Shown here in pieces: positions 34,205 to 43,799 of a stretch of DNA of 64,000 nt. Within the stretch, counting starts at the first letter, position 1. Every line of letters begins with the position of its first letter. Under the pieces are notes generated by a model. It was given only the letters and a program-made list of their open reading frames with translations, searched no databases and had not been told where the DNA came from. A program made the position numbers and the translations under genes. The stretch is from Varroa destructor (lineage: Eukaryota; Arthropoda; Arachnida; Mesostigmata; Varroidae): positions 37,733,126-37,797,125 of the forward strand of contig NW_019211457.1 in assembly GCF_002443255.2 (NCBI RefSeq), given 5' to 3'.

Positions 34205-34504
34205 TCATCTCTATGTGTACCGGCGCTCGTAATAGTATTCACGTCAGCATGCTGTTTCCCTCTTCGGTTGCAACAGAGACGGTGGCATCGCATTGTCGTA
34301 GCAATAGTGATCATTGTTGCTGCTGTTGTCAGCTGTCTCTGCATGTGTCGTGTTCCGTTTGGTCTCGCCATTGCGCCTGCTGTAGACGAAGGTCATTATG
34401 GCGAGATATGCATAGTTATCAAAAAGGACCGAGCATCTCTATCCGATTGCCTCTTTGGTGGTCTCTTCGAAATGGTCTACGAACGGGCCTCAGCAAGCGA
34501 TTGA
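34205..34504 (+). CDS. Open frame with a transmembrane-like segment
   Basis: The plus frame is open from the stop at 34202 to TGA at 34502. It encodes a basic stretch (LQQRRWHR), then a strong hydrophobic segment IVVAIVIIVAAVVSCLCMC, then an acidic soluble stretch (AVDEGHYGEICIVIKKDRAS). This is the plan of a single-pass membrane protein. The block is GC-richer than its flanks. A second plus frame (34213-34587, 124 codons) overlaps it and is Cys/Ser/Arg-rich. No ATG lies before the hydrophobic segment, so an upstream exon would be needed. No family recognised. Confidence 0.25.
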   Translation, partial: SSLCVPALVIVFTSACCFPLRLQQRRWHRIVVAIVIIVAAVVSCLCMCRVPFGLAIAPAVDEGHYGEICIVIKKDRASLSDCLFGGLFEMVYERASASD

Positions 34505-34827
34505 CATGCGGAGCTGGACCTTCCTTCCATTCTGTTCGTGTCGTTTTGCTGGCTCAACCCGCTTACGATCTCGGTCATCGTCCGTAGATGAACGAGCGGC
34601 CTTGAGTGAGTTGCTTTGGCTGAAAGACTGAAGGATTCGGCAAGTTTTTAGATATGACACAGCCAAAAGGGCGGGTTCTTTCAACCTAATCAGTAATAGC
34701 TTACTAGTTTACTGTTCAATTGACCGCTGTATATTCTATATAGCTAAGACAAACTGATGGTTACTTCCGCTTTTCTAGCTACCTTGTACTTGGTCCTTTT
34801 CAGCTGCTCGGTCATCGCAACGTGCGA

Positions 34828-34844
34828 AACACACACACACACAC
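34828..34844. repeat. (AC)n microsatellite
   Basis: About eight AC units, followed by GTACAC. Confidence 0.95.
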
Positions 34845-35101
34845 GTACACAGTTACCTACTTAACACACCGCTAACACCGGCGAAAAAGTGAAACATAAA
34901 CAGCAAAGAAAAAACAATGTATCTTACATTGGTACTGTTCGAATGACGGAAATGAAAATTCATAAAAAAACTGTCATTTAGTATAATATGCTGATCTAAA
35001 GATGTAGCGGTAACTTCTAATCACAGTAGCGTGCTCGGGATTTTAATTCTCTAACTATTCAGTTTACCGGACTGAACGAAGGATAAACTTTGCATATTCA
35101 G

Positions 35102-35350
35102 ATAACTCAATTATCGAGGGCTATATACTGCCGAACTGCAGCCGGCGAAGTACTAGACAATTGTGCTATTGCTCCCTTATATCGAGGCTTTTACCAAACT
35201 GAATTGAAGGCTATAAATCGAATTATAAGACGGGGAACTGACACATCGAAAAAGACTGTCAAGTCAGTTGAAACGAGACTGACAGGACCGCCATATTGCA
35301 GTCGTCCCTGCTTGTCTGTCTGCCAGCTACAAGTGACCGCGATTAGCTAA
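35102..35350 (+). CDS. Candidate exon, unknown protein
   Basis: The plus frame begins after TTGCATATTCAG and is open for 82 codons to TAA at 35348. It reads ITQLSRAIYCRTAAGEVLDN, then FYQTELKAINRIIRRGTDTS and PPYCSRPCLSVCQLQ. A second frame from the same acceptor is also open for over 30 codons. A donor-like CAA|GTGACC near the end could terminate it. No domain recognised. Confidence 0.28.
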   Translation: MTQLSRAIYCRTAAGEVLDNCAIAPLYRGFYQTELKAINRIIRRGTDTSKKTVKSVETRLTGPPYCSRPCLSVCQLQVTAIS

Positions 35351-35480
35351 CCTTGACACTTCTCTTAATACTAGCTATTACAATTGAAGCTATTCTTTCT
35401 GACTTAAAACGTAAATAGAAATTGAATATGATTTCGCCCGAACAAATGACGGGACCCGTGTTTGTAACCGTGTCATTTGA

Positions 35481-35556
35481 CGTAAAAAAAATGACCTCAT
35501 TTGGTACAATTTCAATGTTGGTATGATTCAGCATTGCTTTGAAGAAGAAATGGTGC
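35481..35556 (+). CDS. Short candidate exon ending at a strong donor
   Basis: The frame is open from 35481 and reads NDLIWYNFNVGMIQHCFEEE then MVQ, ending at a consensus donor (GTGCAG|GTGAGT). An internal TATGATTCAG could serve as acceptor for a 27-base microexon. Short; low certainty. Confidence 0.2.
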
Positions 35557-36129
35557 AGGTGAGTCTTAGAACAATGCGAACAAGCAAGAAGGTAAAGGTT
35601 GGTTAGAAAAAAGACAGATGGAGCCTTAATTCTTAGTTAATTACTTAATTAATTAATAACAGGGAAAGGCCGTACAGGACAGTAAACACCGCATCATCCA
35701 ATTGGCTCATAATAGAGATGCGTATTATTAGAAGCGTATGGACTATCTACTACCATCGGTATACACTAGTCGTTTGCAAGGTCTGAAAGTACGAATCCAT
35801 CCAAGTTAAGTAGAGAATTCGAAACGTTAAAAAAAAAACTTTTATTGGGCTTACTTTCATCGACTCGTATCAAACCTATTAATTATATCTCATGATATTT
35901 GCTTTCCAGGAATCATATGGTGGAGTGAGGGATCGTCACAACTCCGCTACCTCTACACTTGATACGCATTCTACTGTATTGGCCCTTTCAATAGCAGCAG
36001 CAGTCCCTAGGAGTAATTTGCATTTGCAATCAAAGCGATAAGGGAATTCGCTGGGCGTTATGGGTAGTGGGTAGGAGATGAGGGCGGAGGTGCCCACGCA
36101 CACATTCAGATACACCAACTCCAATTGAT

Positions 36130-37750
36130 TGTAACGTATACCTCGCTCACTCTTTGTGTACTTAACCCTTCGACAACTTCAATTGTCGCGCACACACCGA
36201 AACCCTTAAATAAAAGTGATGGTATCGAATTTAGACCGGTAAAAGTTTATTCCTTATCCAAACTACTACGTTTGTCCTAACGCTGCAGGAGCTGACATTG
36301 GATGATAGAATTTTCAGTGAAAGACGTCACCAGAACGAGACAGGAAATGTATCGTAATAGGTTTTAGGTTAAGGAAGGGTTATTTTAAAATGACAAAACT
36401 ACGATGATATTATTTGAACGATAATCTTTAGCGTTGCGCAATGGCTTTACTAATTATCCACGTACATGAAACGTGATGACTAAACGGTCCTTTCGATGGG
36501 AATCACATGCAGCACTGCGTGGATGTAGCTTAAGAAACGCGCGCGCGCGCACGCACATACACACTCAGACTGTCCTTATCTACTCTATGTTTGCCTTTGT
36601 TCCATTCTATTGAGTGGGCGTTACAGGCAGCGTTCGGAGGTCGCATAACGATTAGGTATCCAACTATGGCCGATGGGGGTCCGACCCTGCACCCTGCAAA
36701 ATCAATAATTAGAATTTCGGATTGAGTTGTTCTTGTGTGTCCTTTCAACGACTATGATCTCAGTGTCACTCCAAACATCTGTTTCGGAGAGATAGCTGGC
36801 AGACCTATCTTAGCGTCTGACGTGTTTCAGTCGGAATATTTGACACTATAAAAAATTCTATTGTTTACAATGATCGTCGACCACAGATTGATGGTTTAGT
36901 CGGACAGTGAATTGTAATAGATGTTCTAAGGCATACACACAGCTTTACGCGAATGACTAGCGAAACAAATGAGCTCATTGAATCACCGATACCGCAAAAC
37001 GTTTGCCTGCTCCTGAGGTAGTGTGTGTGCATTTATCAGATGTCCTTATGCACCCTACAGGTTTCAACAGATCATTGCGCTGTGTATTTTAAACGTCTCT
37101 AAACAGTTTATAGGGATTACAGGCCTGTCAGCTTCGAGCTCAGGTGACGTTCAGCATTTAACTATAATAGATACAAAAAGTATGATGGATTAGTATTAGG
37201 AACTCGTGGTGACTCGGGTTGGAATGCGGGCGTAGACACGCTTCATTACGTGCGAGAAGCCTGTGATTTTTTCTATTGCGAAACTAAAGCTTATCACGAC
37301 CGGCTAAATGAGAAACGTTTTTCTAGATAATCGGATTACAATACCAGACACGAGATAGAATTAACAATGATCAATCAAATGATTACGCTGTACGGTCATG
37401 AAGTGCAAACTAACATGTATATACTTAGTGTTTATTCAACATATGTACATGTCTACTGGCCTCAGTTAAGCAACCTCAGCCCGCCCTATCGGTGGCGTCC
37501 GGCCATAGTTAGGTCACTCAAACAGCTTTGCCCTTGAAGGTTTTAGGCGAAAAAAGAAATAAATAAACGCCACCATACATTTCGAATGTTGAACGTCTTA
37601 TGTTATTGATTTGCTGAAAACAAGAGACTTGGCAATTGGCCCATTTAGCTTGATCGTTTACTACAAATGCGCCTCGTCTAACGTGTTATCAAACAGAACG
37701 CTATCCTCGTACTGTATGATGGCCAAAGGAAAGTATGTACGTATTCGTTC
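36130..37750. other. Stretch without a supported gene
   Basis: Contains the CG run at 36539-36552. A minus frame at 36748-36530 crosses that repeat and is not credible. Confidence 0.45.
36539..36552. repeat. (CG)n then CA-rich run
   Basis: Six to seven CG units followed by CGCACATACACAC. Alternating purine-pyrimidine DNA, capable of Z-form. Confidence 0.95.
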
Positions 37751-38367
37751 TTTCACTTATTGACACTTGGATAGAGGAGGCTATTGATCAAATACAAGCC
37801 TTCTCCGAGCGCTGCTCCCGTAATCTCCGTCACGATCCATGATCGAAAAATTGATGCAGTTAATCGTAGCGTCATCGACGTAAATAACGTGAACGGTTCG
37901 ACCGGAACGTTCGATCGTGTTAAAAGTAAAAAACAATTTTCTGTTCTAGTAGCAATTACTTTTAGATGGTTGTTCATTTGTAAAATCGGCAGACGATGTT
38001 GGTTCATTACTATTAAAATATTGATTATTTCTTGAGGTGGCTCACTGTCCGCTGAAGACTCTCTGGTGCGTCAATGGCTAACGGATAAATAATCTGTCTT
38101 CTAACGGCTGTGTTTAATGGTAAAGAAGACTGCCCATTCTAGAAGCCAGCCAGGGCGATAACTACGAAAAAGGGCTAAACGCTAGGCATCATCCTGAATC
38201 ATCGTCAAAATGCTATTTTATTAAGAGGATAGTAGCGGTCCTAGATATATGGTTTATTGTATCTATTTTATATGAAATTGTAGATACTATGTACGGCCGT
38301 TCTCGCTATCCATGACAGTATGATAAGTAACTATCTATAGAATAGGAATAAAAATGCGCGAACATCA

Positions 38368-38430
38368 GATCCATATGTATATACATATATATATATATAC
38401 ATCAGGTCCATATGTGTATATATACATCTA
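38368..38430. repeat. AT/GT alternating block with a duplicated 12-base word
   Basis: Two related units, ATCAGATCCATATGTATATAC and ATCAGGTCCATATGTGTATA, flank a TA run and give an imperfect direct repeat. Confidence 0.75.
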
Positions 38431-38864
38431 CATGCTCGATTTCATTACCTCTTGTCTTGCTAGGGCCTAGCTATTAAATGCTTATTTCTATCTTACGAAT
38501 AGACATGGATGGACACTGTTTGCCTAATTATGTCTTATTATTCCACATTACTACATAAATTACTATATTCTACTATATTATGTCGATAGGGCAATTATGC
38601 ATACAATTTTGCCAAAGTCATAGTTACTTAGATACGTCATTGGATCATTGCTTAGGTGTATCATTTGCTTACACATCTACAGCGGGCCCTAAGACTCGCT
38701 GCTGAACATTAGCCCGGTCAGGTGTGAGCACGGATTGGCCTAGTTTCATGAGAGGTTCAACCGGCGAGGGCGGCAACTAGACCCAGATGAGATCGTTCTT
38801 CAGCATGTATTGAATTCGTAATAGCAACGTTTGTTAGGTAAAAAAAGAATGTGCATGCGCTCAT

Positions 38865-38940
38865 TCGATAATATCTCCGCGCTCTGGGCTCTCGATAATA
38901 TCTCCGAGCTCTGGGCTTTCGATAATATCTCGGTAGGCTG
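38865..38940. repeat. 27-bp tandem repeat, 2.8 copies
   Basis: Unit TCGATAATATCTCCGCGCTC plus TGGGCTC, repeated from 38865, 38892 and (partial) 38919 with one or two changes. The unit length is a multiple of three, and a minus frame (39017-38757) reads through it as repeated PRARRYYR. I do not regard that frame as demonstrated coding. Confidence 0.92.
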
Positions 38941-39429
38941 AAGGCGGTGATGGTGATACTGGTAACGGCGTTGTTAAAGCCGATAGGGACGATGAATCGA
39001 TGGTGTCCTTCGATCACAAAAGGCGCTCGAGAGTGCAGAAACGCCTAAGTGGCTTCGAAAAACCCAAGCTAAATATTACACTACTGCCATATATAAAGAT
39101 ACGTCTAAATGTGTCCATATCACCATTCCTAACAATGATGACAGACAAAAAAAATGCTTAACGTAATGCTGGCAGATATTTACCTATCTATAGGGACGTA
39201 AAGCGCATATATTAAATGCATGTTTGTCCGGGATCGTCTATTAAAGCATGTAAAATTTCCCTGTGTTTACGCCTGTTAGGTAACAAGTTCTCAATAGAAC
39301 TTGCGTTACTTTTTTGACACGTTGCTATACTTATGGTGATATTCGTATGGTCATAGACAAGTTTTCGTTCCCTTACCTCAAGTCTATGGCCTTCTCCCTG
39401 TGTTAGTTGTTCGTTCATTCGTGGGTGCC

Positions 39430-40110
39430 CAATTGCCTCGGCGGCAGTGGCCGCCTGCAGGACATCATTGAGCGGGTAATTAGATCAAAACAATAAACCT
39501 CCCATCATGCGTCTCCTATGGAGTTTTGGCAGACAGGCCTATGGAATAAACTGCTTAGAAACTTATTGTATTGGTTCACCTGATTAAAATGTACGGGAAG
39601 GTACGAGGTGCAATACGGATTGGAGTGAAACACTTTTATAGCCTCATTCTCTGTTTAGGCAATATGGAAGATTATCCGTGTTAGGTTGAAGAAAAACGTC
39701 CGTAGAGCATTTAGGTTTGACATGGTCGGTTGAAGCGAAAGAAATACTATCATAATTATGACACATGAAAGTATATACATCTTATTGAGCTGGGAAAACA
39801 TTGAAATGTAATTATAGTTTCGATCAGATCCCCACTAAATAGGGCTTTGACTTAGACGGTCGCGTTTGTAGCGCGAGTAAACCACGTCTAAACTATCTTT
39901 TCTTGAAGAACTCGGTCACGTGATTTATATGCGCACATTTATGCTATGGGGTTGAAAGTCTTTAGTTATAATAAGACGTGAATTGTGGATAAAATAACGG
40001 GGATTATCGACTTTTTCAGACGGGCTAATTATAATGCAACGCTGCTTTAGCTGTATTTCACGGTTATCAATACAGAAGGCAGTGGGCAATCTTTACTACG
40101 TCGCGGCATA
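39430..40110. other. Stretch without a supported gene
   Basis: Nothing coding seen. A short GC hairpin (GGCGGCAGTGGCCGCC) at about 39439-39454. Confidence 0.45.
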
Positions 40111-40115
40111 ATATG

Positions 40116-40314
40116 TTAGGTCGAGGCGGGACAACATCGTTAAGGGCACCCCACACTGTGGCTATTCTCATCTATTAATCGGTAATCATGTAGATGAGAG
40201 CTCGATATTACGGAAAGGGTTTTTTTTTTTCACTTCTGATGTTAATACCATGTTATAGACAACTTCAGCAATCGAACTTCACCATCGCAAGGGGTGCTGT
40301 CCCGCCTCGACTAA
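40116..40314. repeat. Foldback/MITE-like element, ~17-bp inverted termini
   Basis: TTAGGTCGAGGCGGGACA at 40116-40133 is matched in inverse by TGTCCCGCCTCGACTAA at 40298-40314, with a single one-base gap. Just inside, GGCACCCC on the left and GGGGTGC on the right also correspond. The interior carries a further hairpin (CTCATCTAT...ATGTAGATGAG near 40168-40200) and a T-run. The size (about 199 bp) and layout fit a small nonautonomous element. Confidence 0.85.
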
Positions 40315-40756
40315 CCGCCAGGTAAAGAATTGTTAGGGACACCCTGTAAAACGATGTTACCACTTCATTCTACCTATCATTGTTCGCGTGGGAAAAGATA
40401 GACCCCCTTTGCCATCTACCCCAACCTCTCACATCGTAAAGCTCTTGCACTACCGAGCCCTTGAACAGCGAGTTGGGCAAACGGGAAGCGCCGAGCCTGC
40501 ATCGCTAATTGGAAACGACTGAGAAGACAGCTAATTGCGCCCCGCTCAGGTCTAACAGAACAGTTCTCGCCCCGTCCTGCAAATGGTTTACCACTTTACC
40601 AACGCAGCAACAGTAACCGAGCGGCATCTAAGCGTTAATCTCCCATCCTGCGAACCTATAACCGGCCCCCCACACAGTGGATAAAAAACCCACCATGTTG
40701 TATACTACTATGCGACGGTTAAATCAAATCAGCGCAGACACAATCGCGTTCCATTG

Positions 40757-41236
40757 ATGCGAATGATAATCCTGTCTTCAATAAAGGAGCGTCCGATATC
40801 ACTAGCTTCAGCCTGCCTGCGTGCATTTCTTCTGCTCTTGGTTACCCACAACGTTTGCCGGCGGTCGCGTCGGCAGGGGTCAGACCTGCGCCAGCCCAGC
40901 CTGGCTGATTACCCGACGAGTGAGCAAGCCCTGTGCGAAAAACAACTAATCCTCTGCTGCAGGCTAGCCTTTATCGACGAAAGTCTTTATAGCATTTTCT
41001 CTGCTACTCGTGGTAACCCGTTACATTACTATATGTTGCCATCACCGGGTCCACACGGCAGGAAGACAAGTGACTTGATGTATGACGATACGAAGATAAC
41101 GATTAGCGAGAGTCAATGCCGAAAATCGAGCTATGCTACTAAACGAGTATCTCCATACAAAAAAACCGTTATGGGCAGAAGTATACGGAGAAAATATGCT
41201 AAGCATATAGAAAAATCCAATCAACTGGGTGTTTAA
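40757..41236 (+). CDS. Open frame (159 codons), secreted-protein-like N-terminus
   Basis: ATG at 40757 in a GC-richer block: MRMIILSSIKERPIS then a hydrophobic stretch LASACLRAFLLLLVTHNVC, directly followed by CRRSRRQG. A signal or anchor sequence ending in a basic site is suggested, but the hydrophobic core starts unusually late (about residue 18). The middle has a LCEKQLILCC cluster and the end is Lys/Arg-rich. Codon use is balanced. There is no close splice support, so a single-exon gene is implied. It could be a secreted peptide precursor; no family recognised. The 40.1-40.3 kb foldback element lies 440 bases upstream. Confidence 0.28.
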   Translation: MRMIILSSIKERPISLASACLRAFLLLLVTHNVCRRSRRQGSDLRQPSLADYPTSEQALCEKQLILCCRLAFIDESLYSIFSATRGNPLHYYMLPSPGPHGRKTSDLMYDDTKITISESQCRKSSYATKRVSPYKKTVMGRSIRRKYAKHIEKSNQLGV

Positions 41237-41471
41237 TTTAGCCAAGTGCCTTTCAGTCGAAGATCCGAACTTGCCTAGAAAGGTAACATTGACTAACGCT
41301 TGAAATCTAGAAAAAAAAAGAGGTCATTTAATATCACAATTTTAAACACCTCTGTCATGTGTAGAGTCCAGGGCAAACTGTATATAAATCTTCTAAGCAT
41401 TCAGGTATCAAAAGAGATGTAGGCAAGAGTCAGAACAACTTTACTATTTCCTTTTTTTGTACTGTGTTAAG

Positions 41472-41672
41472 TGGCTTCTCATTGTAATATTGCTTCTTCA
41501 CACTCGTTCTTGCGTGAACAGCTGTTTAGCGTCTGAACATCGTCATGGTAACCACCGCGATCAAATCGAGCTCATAGAGCTCAACAAGAGTTTAGCATGG
41601 TTTATCCAACCAGCCAAACGGAACGCCCAGCACCCTCCCAAGAGACGCGTTCTATATTCTTATGACCATTAA
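41472..41672 (+). CDS. Candidate exon: hydrophobic leader plus dibasic sites
   Basis: A good acceptor (TTTCCTTTTTTTGTACTGTGTTAAG) is followed in phase 0 by WLLIVILLLHTRSCVNSCLA, a signal-sequence-like core. It continues EHRHGNHRDQIELIELNKSL, AWFIQPAKR and HPPKRRVLYSYDH, then TAA. Lys-Arg sites in a short secreted chain are what peptide-hormone precursors show, but no amidation Gly precedes them and I cannot match a known peptide. The start codon would lie in an upstream exon, or the TTG/upstream region is noncoding. It sits 235 bases after the 40757-41236 frame on the same strand. Confidence 0.3.
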   Translation, partial: WLLIVILLLHTRSCVNSCLASEHRHGNHRDQIELIELNKSLAWFIQPAKRNAQHPPKRRVLYSYDH

Positions 41673-41883
41673 CTACGCTACGAATTGCCAGTCAGCCATT
41701 CTTCTAGCGTTCGGCGTCATGCCACTGACTTGATTCCTGTGCGAAAGAACAGGACGACTTTCAAGGTGCGAAAGGCCTCAGGACGCCTGCCTTCCGTTGA
41801 ACAAACCGTACGTGAACAGCAGACGTACACGCAGTGTCACGAACACAGTAACTATTGATTTCCTGCTTATTGTTTTCTGTCAG

Positions 41884-42006
41884 AGAAAGAGACAGATCCG
41901 GGCGGGGCCAAGGGCAGGTCATACGCTCGCAGACAGAATCAGATGCTCGTCTTCACCAGCGACTGTTTCACTGACAACTGACGCGGGTGCAATGAGGGTC
42001 GTATGA
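41884..42006 (+). CDS. Candidate terminal exon with excellent acceptor
   Basis: The acceptor is one of the best in the window (TTTCCTGCTTATTGTTTTCTGTCAG). All three phases that follow are open for 30-40 codons. Phase 0 reads RKRQIRAGPRAGHTLADRIR to TGA at 42004; another reads KETDPGGAKGRSYARRQNQM and stops earlier. The GC content is high, unlike the intron-like T-rich run before it. The reading frame is undecided. Confidence 0.3.
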   Translation, partial: RKRQIRAGPRAGHTLADRIRCSSSPATVSLTTDAGAMRVV

Positions 42007-42009
42007 GTC

Positions 42010-43140
42010 CGTATAGTCAGTGTATGCATACCTTAAAGGATAATAGGGTTGCAGCCATCCCCAGCTCCGTCAAGCTACTTGGGGTCGGCTTGGTGCGTCT
42101 GTGTGCTATTTGCTAACTGATCAACACTGTGTGATAACAAGTAGCTAGTTTCCGCTCCAAAAGACGGATTTTCCCTTGCTTTTCTTTGATGACAAGTGCA
42201 GTGGTTGTAGGAAGGAAAAGGCAGCTATGTCCAGGTGCTGCTAGGCATCTAGTTGTGAGTGATATGGAAAGAGTAAGATATACTGTAAGCAGGGGAAGCG
42301 AAAGATGTGGGCCGCGTTGGCGTTGTCACCTGACGGCAATTTAGCGTCAGCGTAAACTTACATTAACGCTGGCGGCAACAATGCTTGTTTTGAATTGTAC
42401 TAAGTTAGCTCTACTTAAACGGGTCCGCCTATTTCAGTAGATATCACTTCAAAGCTCGGTTGATTTGAATTGAGTCAGAACGAAGAAGCGTGATTGGTCA
42501 GTCTTTAAAAGTATATGCGCTGCATCACCATTACGGCAAATGATCATATGGCATGTATACAGCTCACAAATTACGGGGAAGGACAAAAGTGTGCCGATAG
42601 CTAGGAGCGAAATAGGTCAACGATTGTAAGAAAACACGTTTTCCTTTAGGAAAAAAGAACTGGTAAACTTACTTTCCGCCTAACTGAAAGCGCGTTTTTT
42701 TTCCGCATTTTTTTTTTTATGTTCTTGTCTCTTCTGTGAGCATAAATGCACTTGTGTCCCACTCGAAACCTGGCGTCTACGGCCCTGTTACTGAATTCTA
42801 CTTTTTAAACCAAGATGCATGAAGCGCGTTTTCTGAAGGCCAGTACTACTTTAGATTTTTAGGAGTGATTGTTTAATAATCAATATTTTAGAGCTTTATC
42901 AAGATATGCTCAATGTTTAAATACTAGTTCGTAAATTCTCAGTTGTCAGCATGGCCCCTCGTCCTTCTGAACATTCACGACAATCGATTTTATCCGATAA
43001 TTGATTGATTTAAATGCGTAGCGATCGGGAGCGGCTTTGTGCACTCGCTGTATTTCGTAACGAGTTGAAGTAACAACGCAAACTGTCCAATTATATACAT
43101 AGGTGAAAAGATTGTAGAAGTTCACCTAACAACCAATAGA
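42010..43140. other. Stretch without a supported gene
   Basis: T-run near 42707-42718. No frame above 60 codons. A short CGTCAG...CTGACG-type inverted word occurs around 42330-42350 (CTGACGGCAATTTAGCGTCAG). Confidence 0.45.
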
Positions 43141-43147
43141 AAGGCTG

Positions 43148-43471
43148 GTGCCAATCGCTGGAACGCCTGAGGCGTCGTCAGTGGCAATTTTGTTCGGCTT
43201 AAACGGTACGAAGAGATGTAGCCGACAGCCAACGACTGATAATTGCCCGCTTATATGGCGGTCGTATAAGACAAGAGAGAGAAATTTTCCATCAATATTA
43301 ACAGTAGTTGACGGAACAAAACTAGATGACGTTGCTCACTCTTCCACATGTTTCCAATGTTCGTTCAGCCTCATTTTGCTAGTGCATCGCAAACGAGCCA
43401 CAAAAGCCTCAGATAACCGGAACGTCAAGTATCGATGCACCGGTAGAATGACTCAAGTATCGGTGATATGA
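43148..43471 (+). CDS. Open frame (107 codons), doubtful
   Basis: Plus frame without ATG at its beginning; it reads PIAGTPEASSVAILFGLNGT, RSYKTRERNFPSILTVVDGT and a basic C-terminus. An AGGCTGGTGCC context precedes it; no good acceptor. It overlaps a minus frame (43798-43409, 129 codons from an ATG, start MRLVDVYYLLVLIYRTLKVC). At most one is real. Confidence 0.18.
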   Translation: MPIAGTPEASSVAILFGLNGTKRCSRQPTTDNCPLIWRSYKTRERNFPSILTVVDGTKLDDVAHSSTCFQCSFSLILLVHRKRATKASDNRNVKYRCTGRMTQVSVI

Positions 43472-43540
43472 ACCTAATAACAAAAAAGAAACAAAAAAAA
43501 AAAACAGTCTTTGCATACATCGAGAAGCCGCAGACGCTGG

Positions 43541-43693
43541 ATGGATCGCACGCGTTCCGCTAGAAGACATCAAATCGTTCTTCTTGATGCATTCAAAAAC
43601 GCTGTGAAGGACACGCATTGTCTGCTTCTGATAACAAATGAACGAAGCTTGGTACATCACCGATACGAACGAGGATCTATCCCAACGAACTAG
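43541..43693 (+). CDS. Small open frame, doubtful
   Basis: ATG at 43541 opens 50 codons (MDRTRSARRHQIVLLDAFKN ... SIPTN). An A-run followed by ACAG lies 30 bases upstream. Antisense to a 129-codon minus frame. Confidence 0.15.
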   Translation: MDRTRSARRHQIVLLDAFKNAVKDTHCLLLITNERSLVHHRYERGSIPTN

Positions 43694-43799
43694 GTTTGAA
43701 AATACATAACAGATCGACAAATGACTACAATATTGTACGCATACTTTCAACGTACGATATATCAAAACTAGTAAGTAATATACATCGACGAGCCTCATT

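Noticed and set aside
34129..34684. Minus-strand frames (80 and 64 codons) opposite the plus TM-like frame
   Set aside because: No splice support and Thr/Met- or Arg-rich translations; shadows of the GC-rich block.
36530..36748. 72-codon minus frame
   Set aside because: Its end lies in the CG/CA repeat (ARARV), and no start or splice signal supports it.
37753..38035. Open frames on both strands with protein-like translations (e.g. VIYVDDATINCINFSIMDRD on minus)
   Set aside because: At least four of six frames are open over the same bases, which shows a stop-poor patch. No splice site or ATG favours one frame. It also cautions against trusting composition alone elsewhere.
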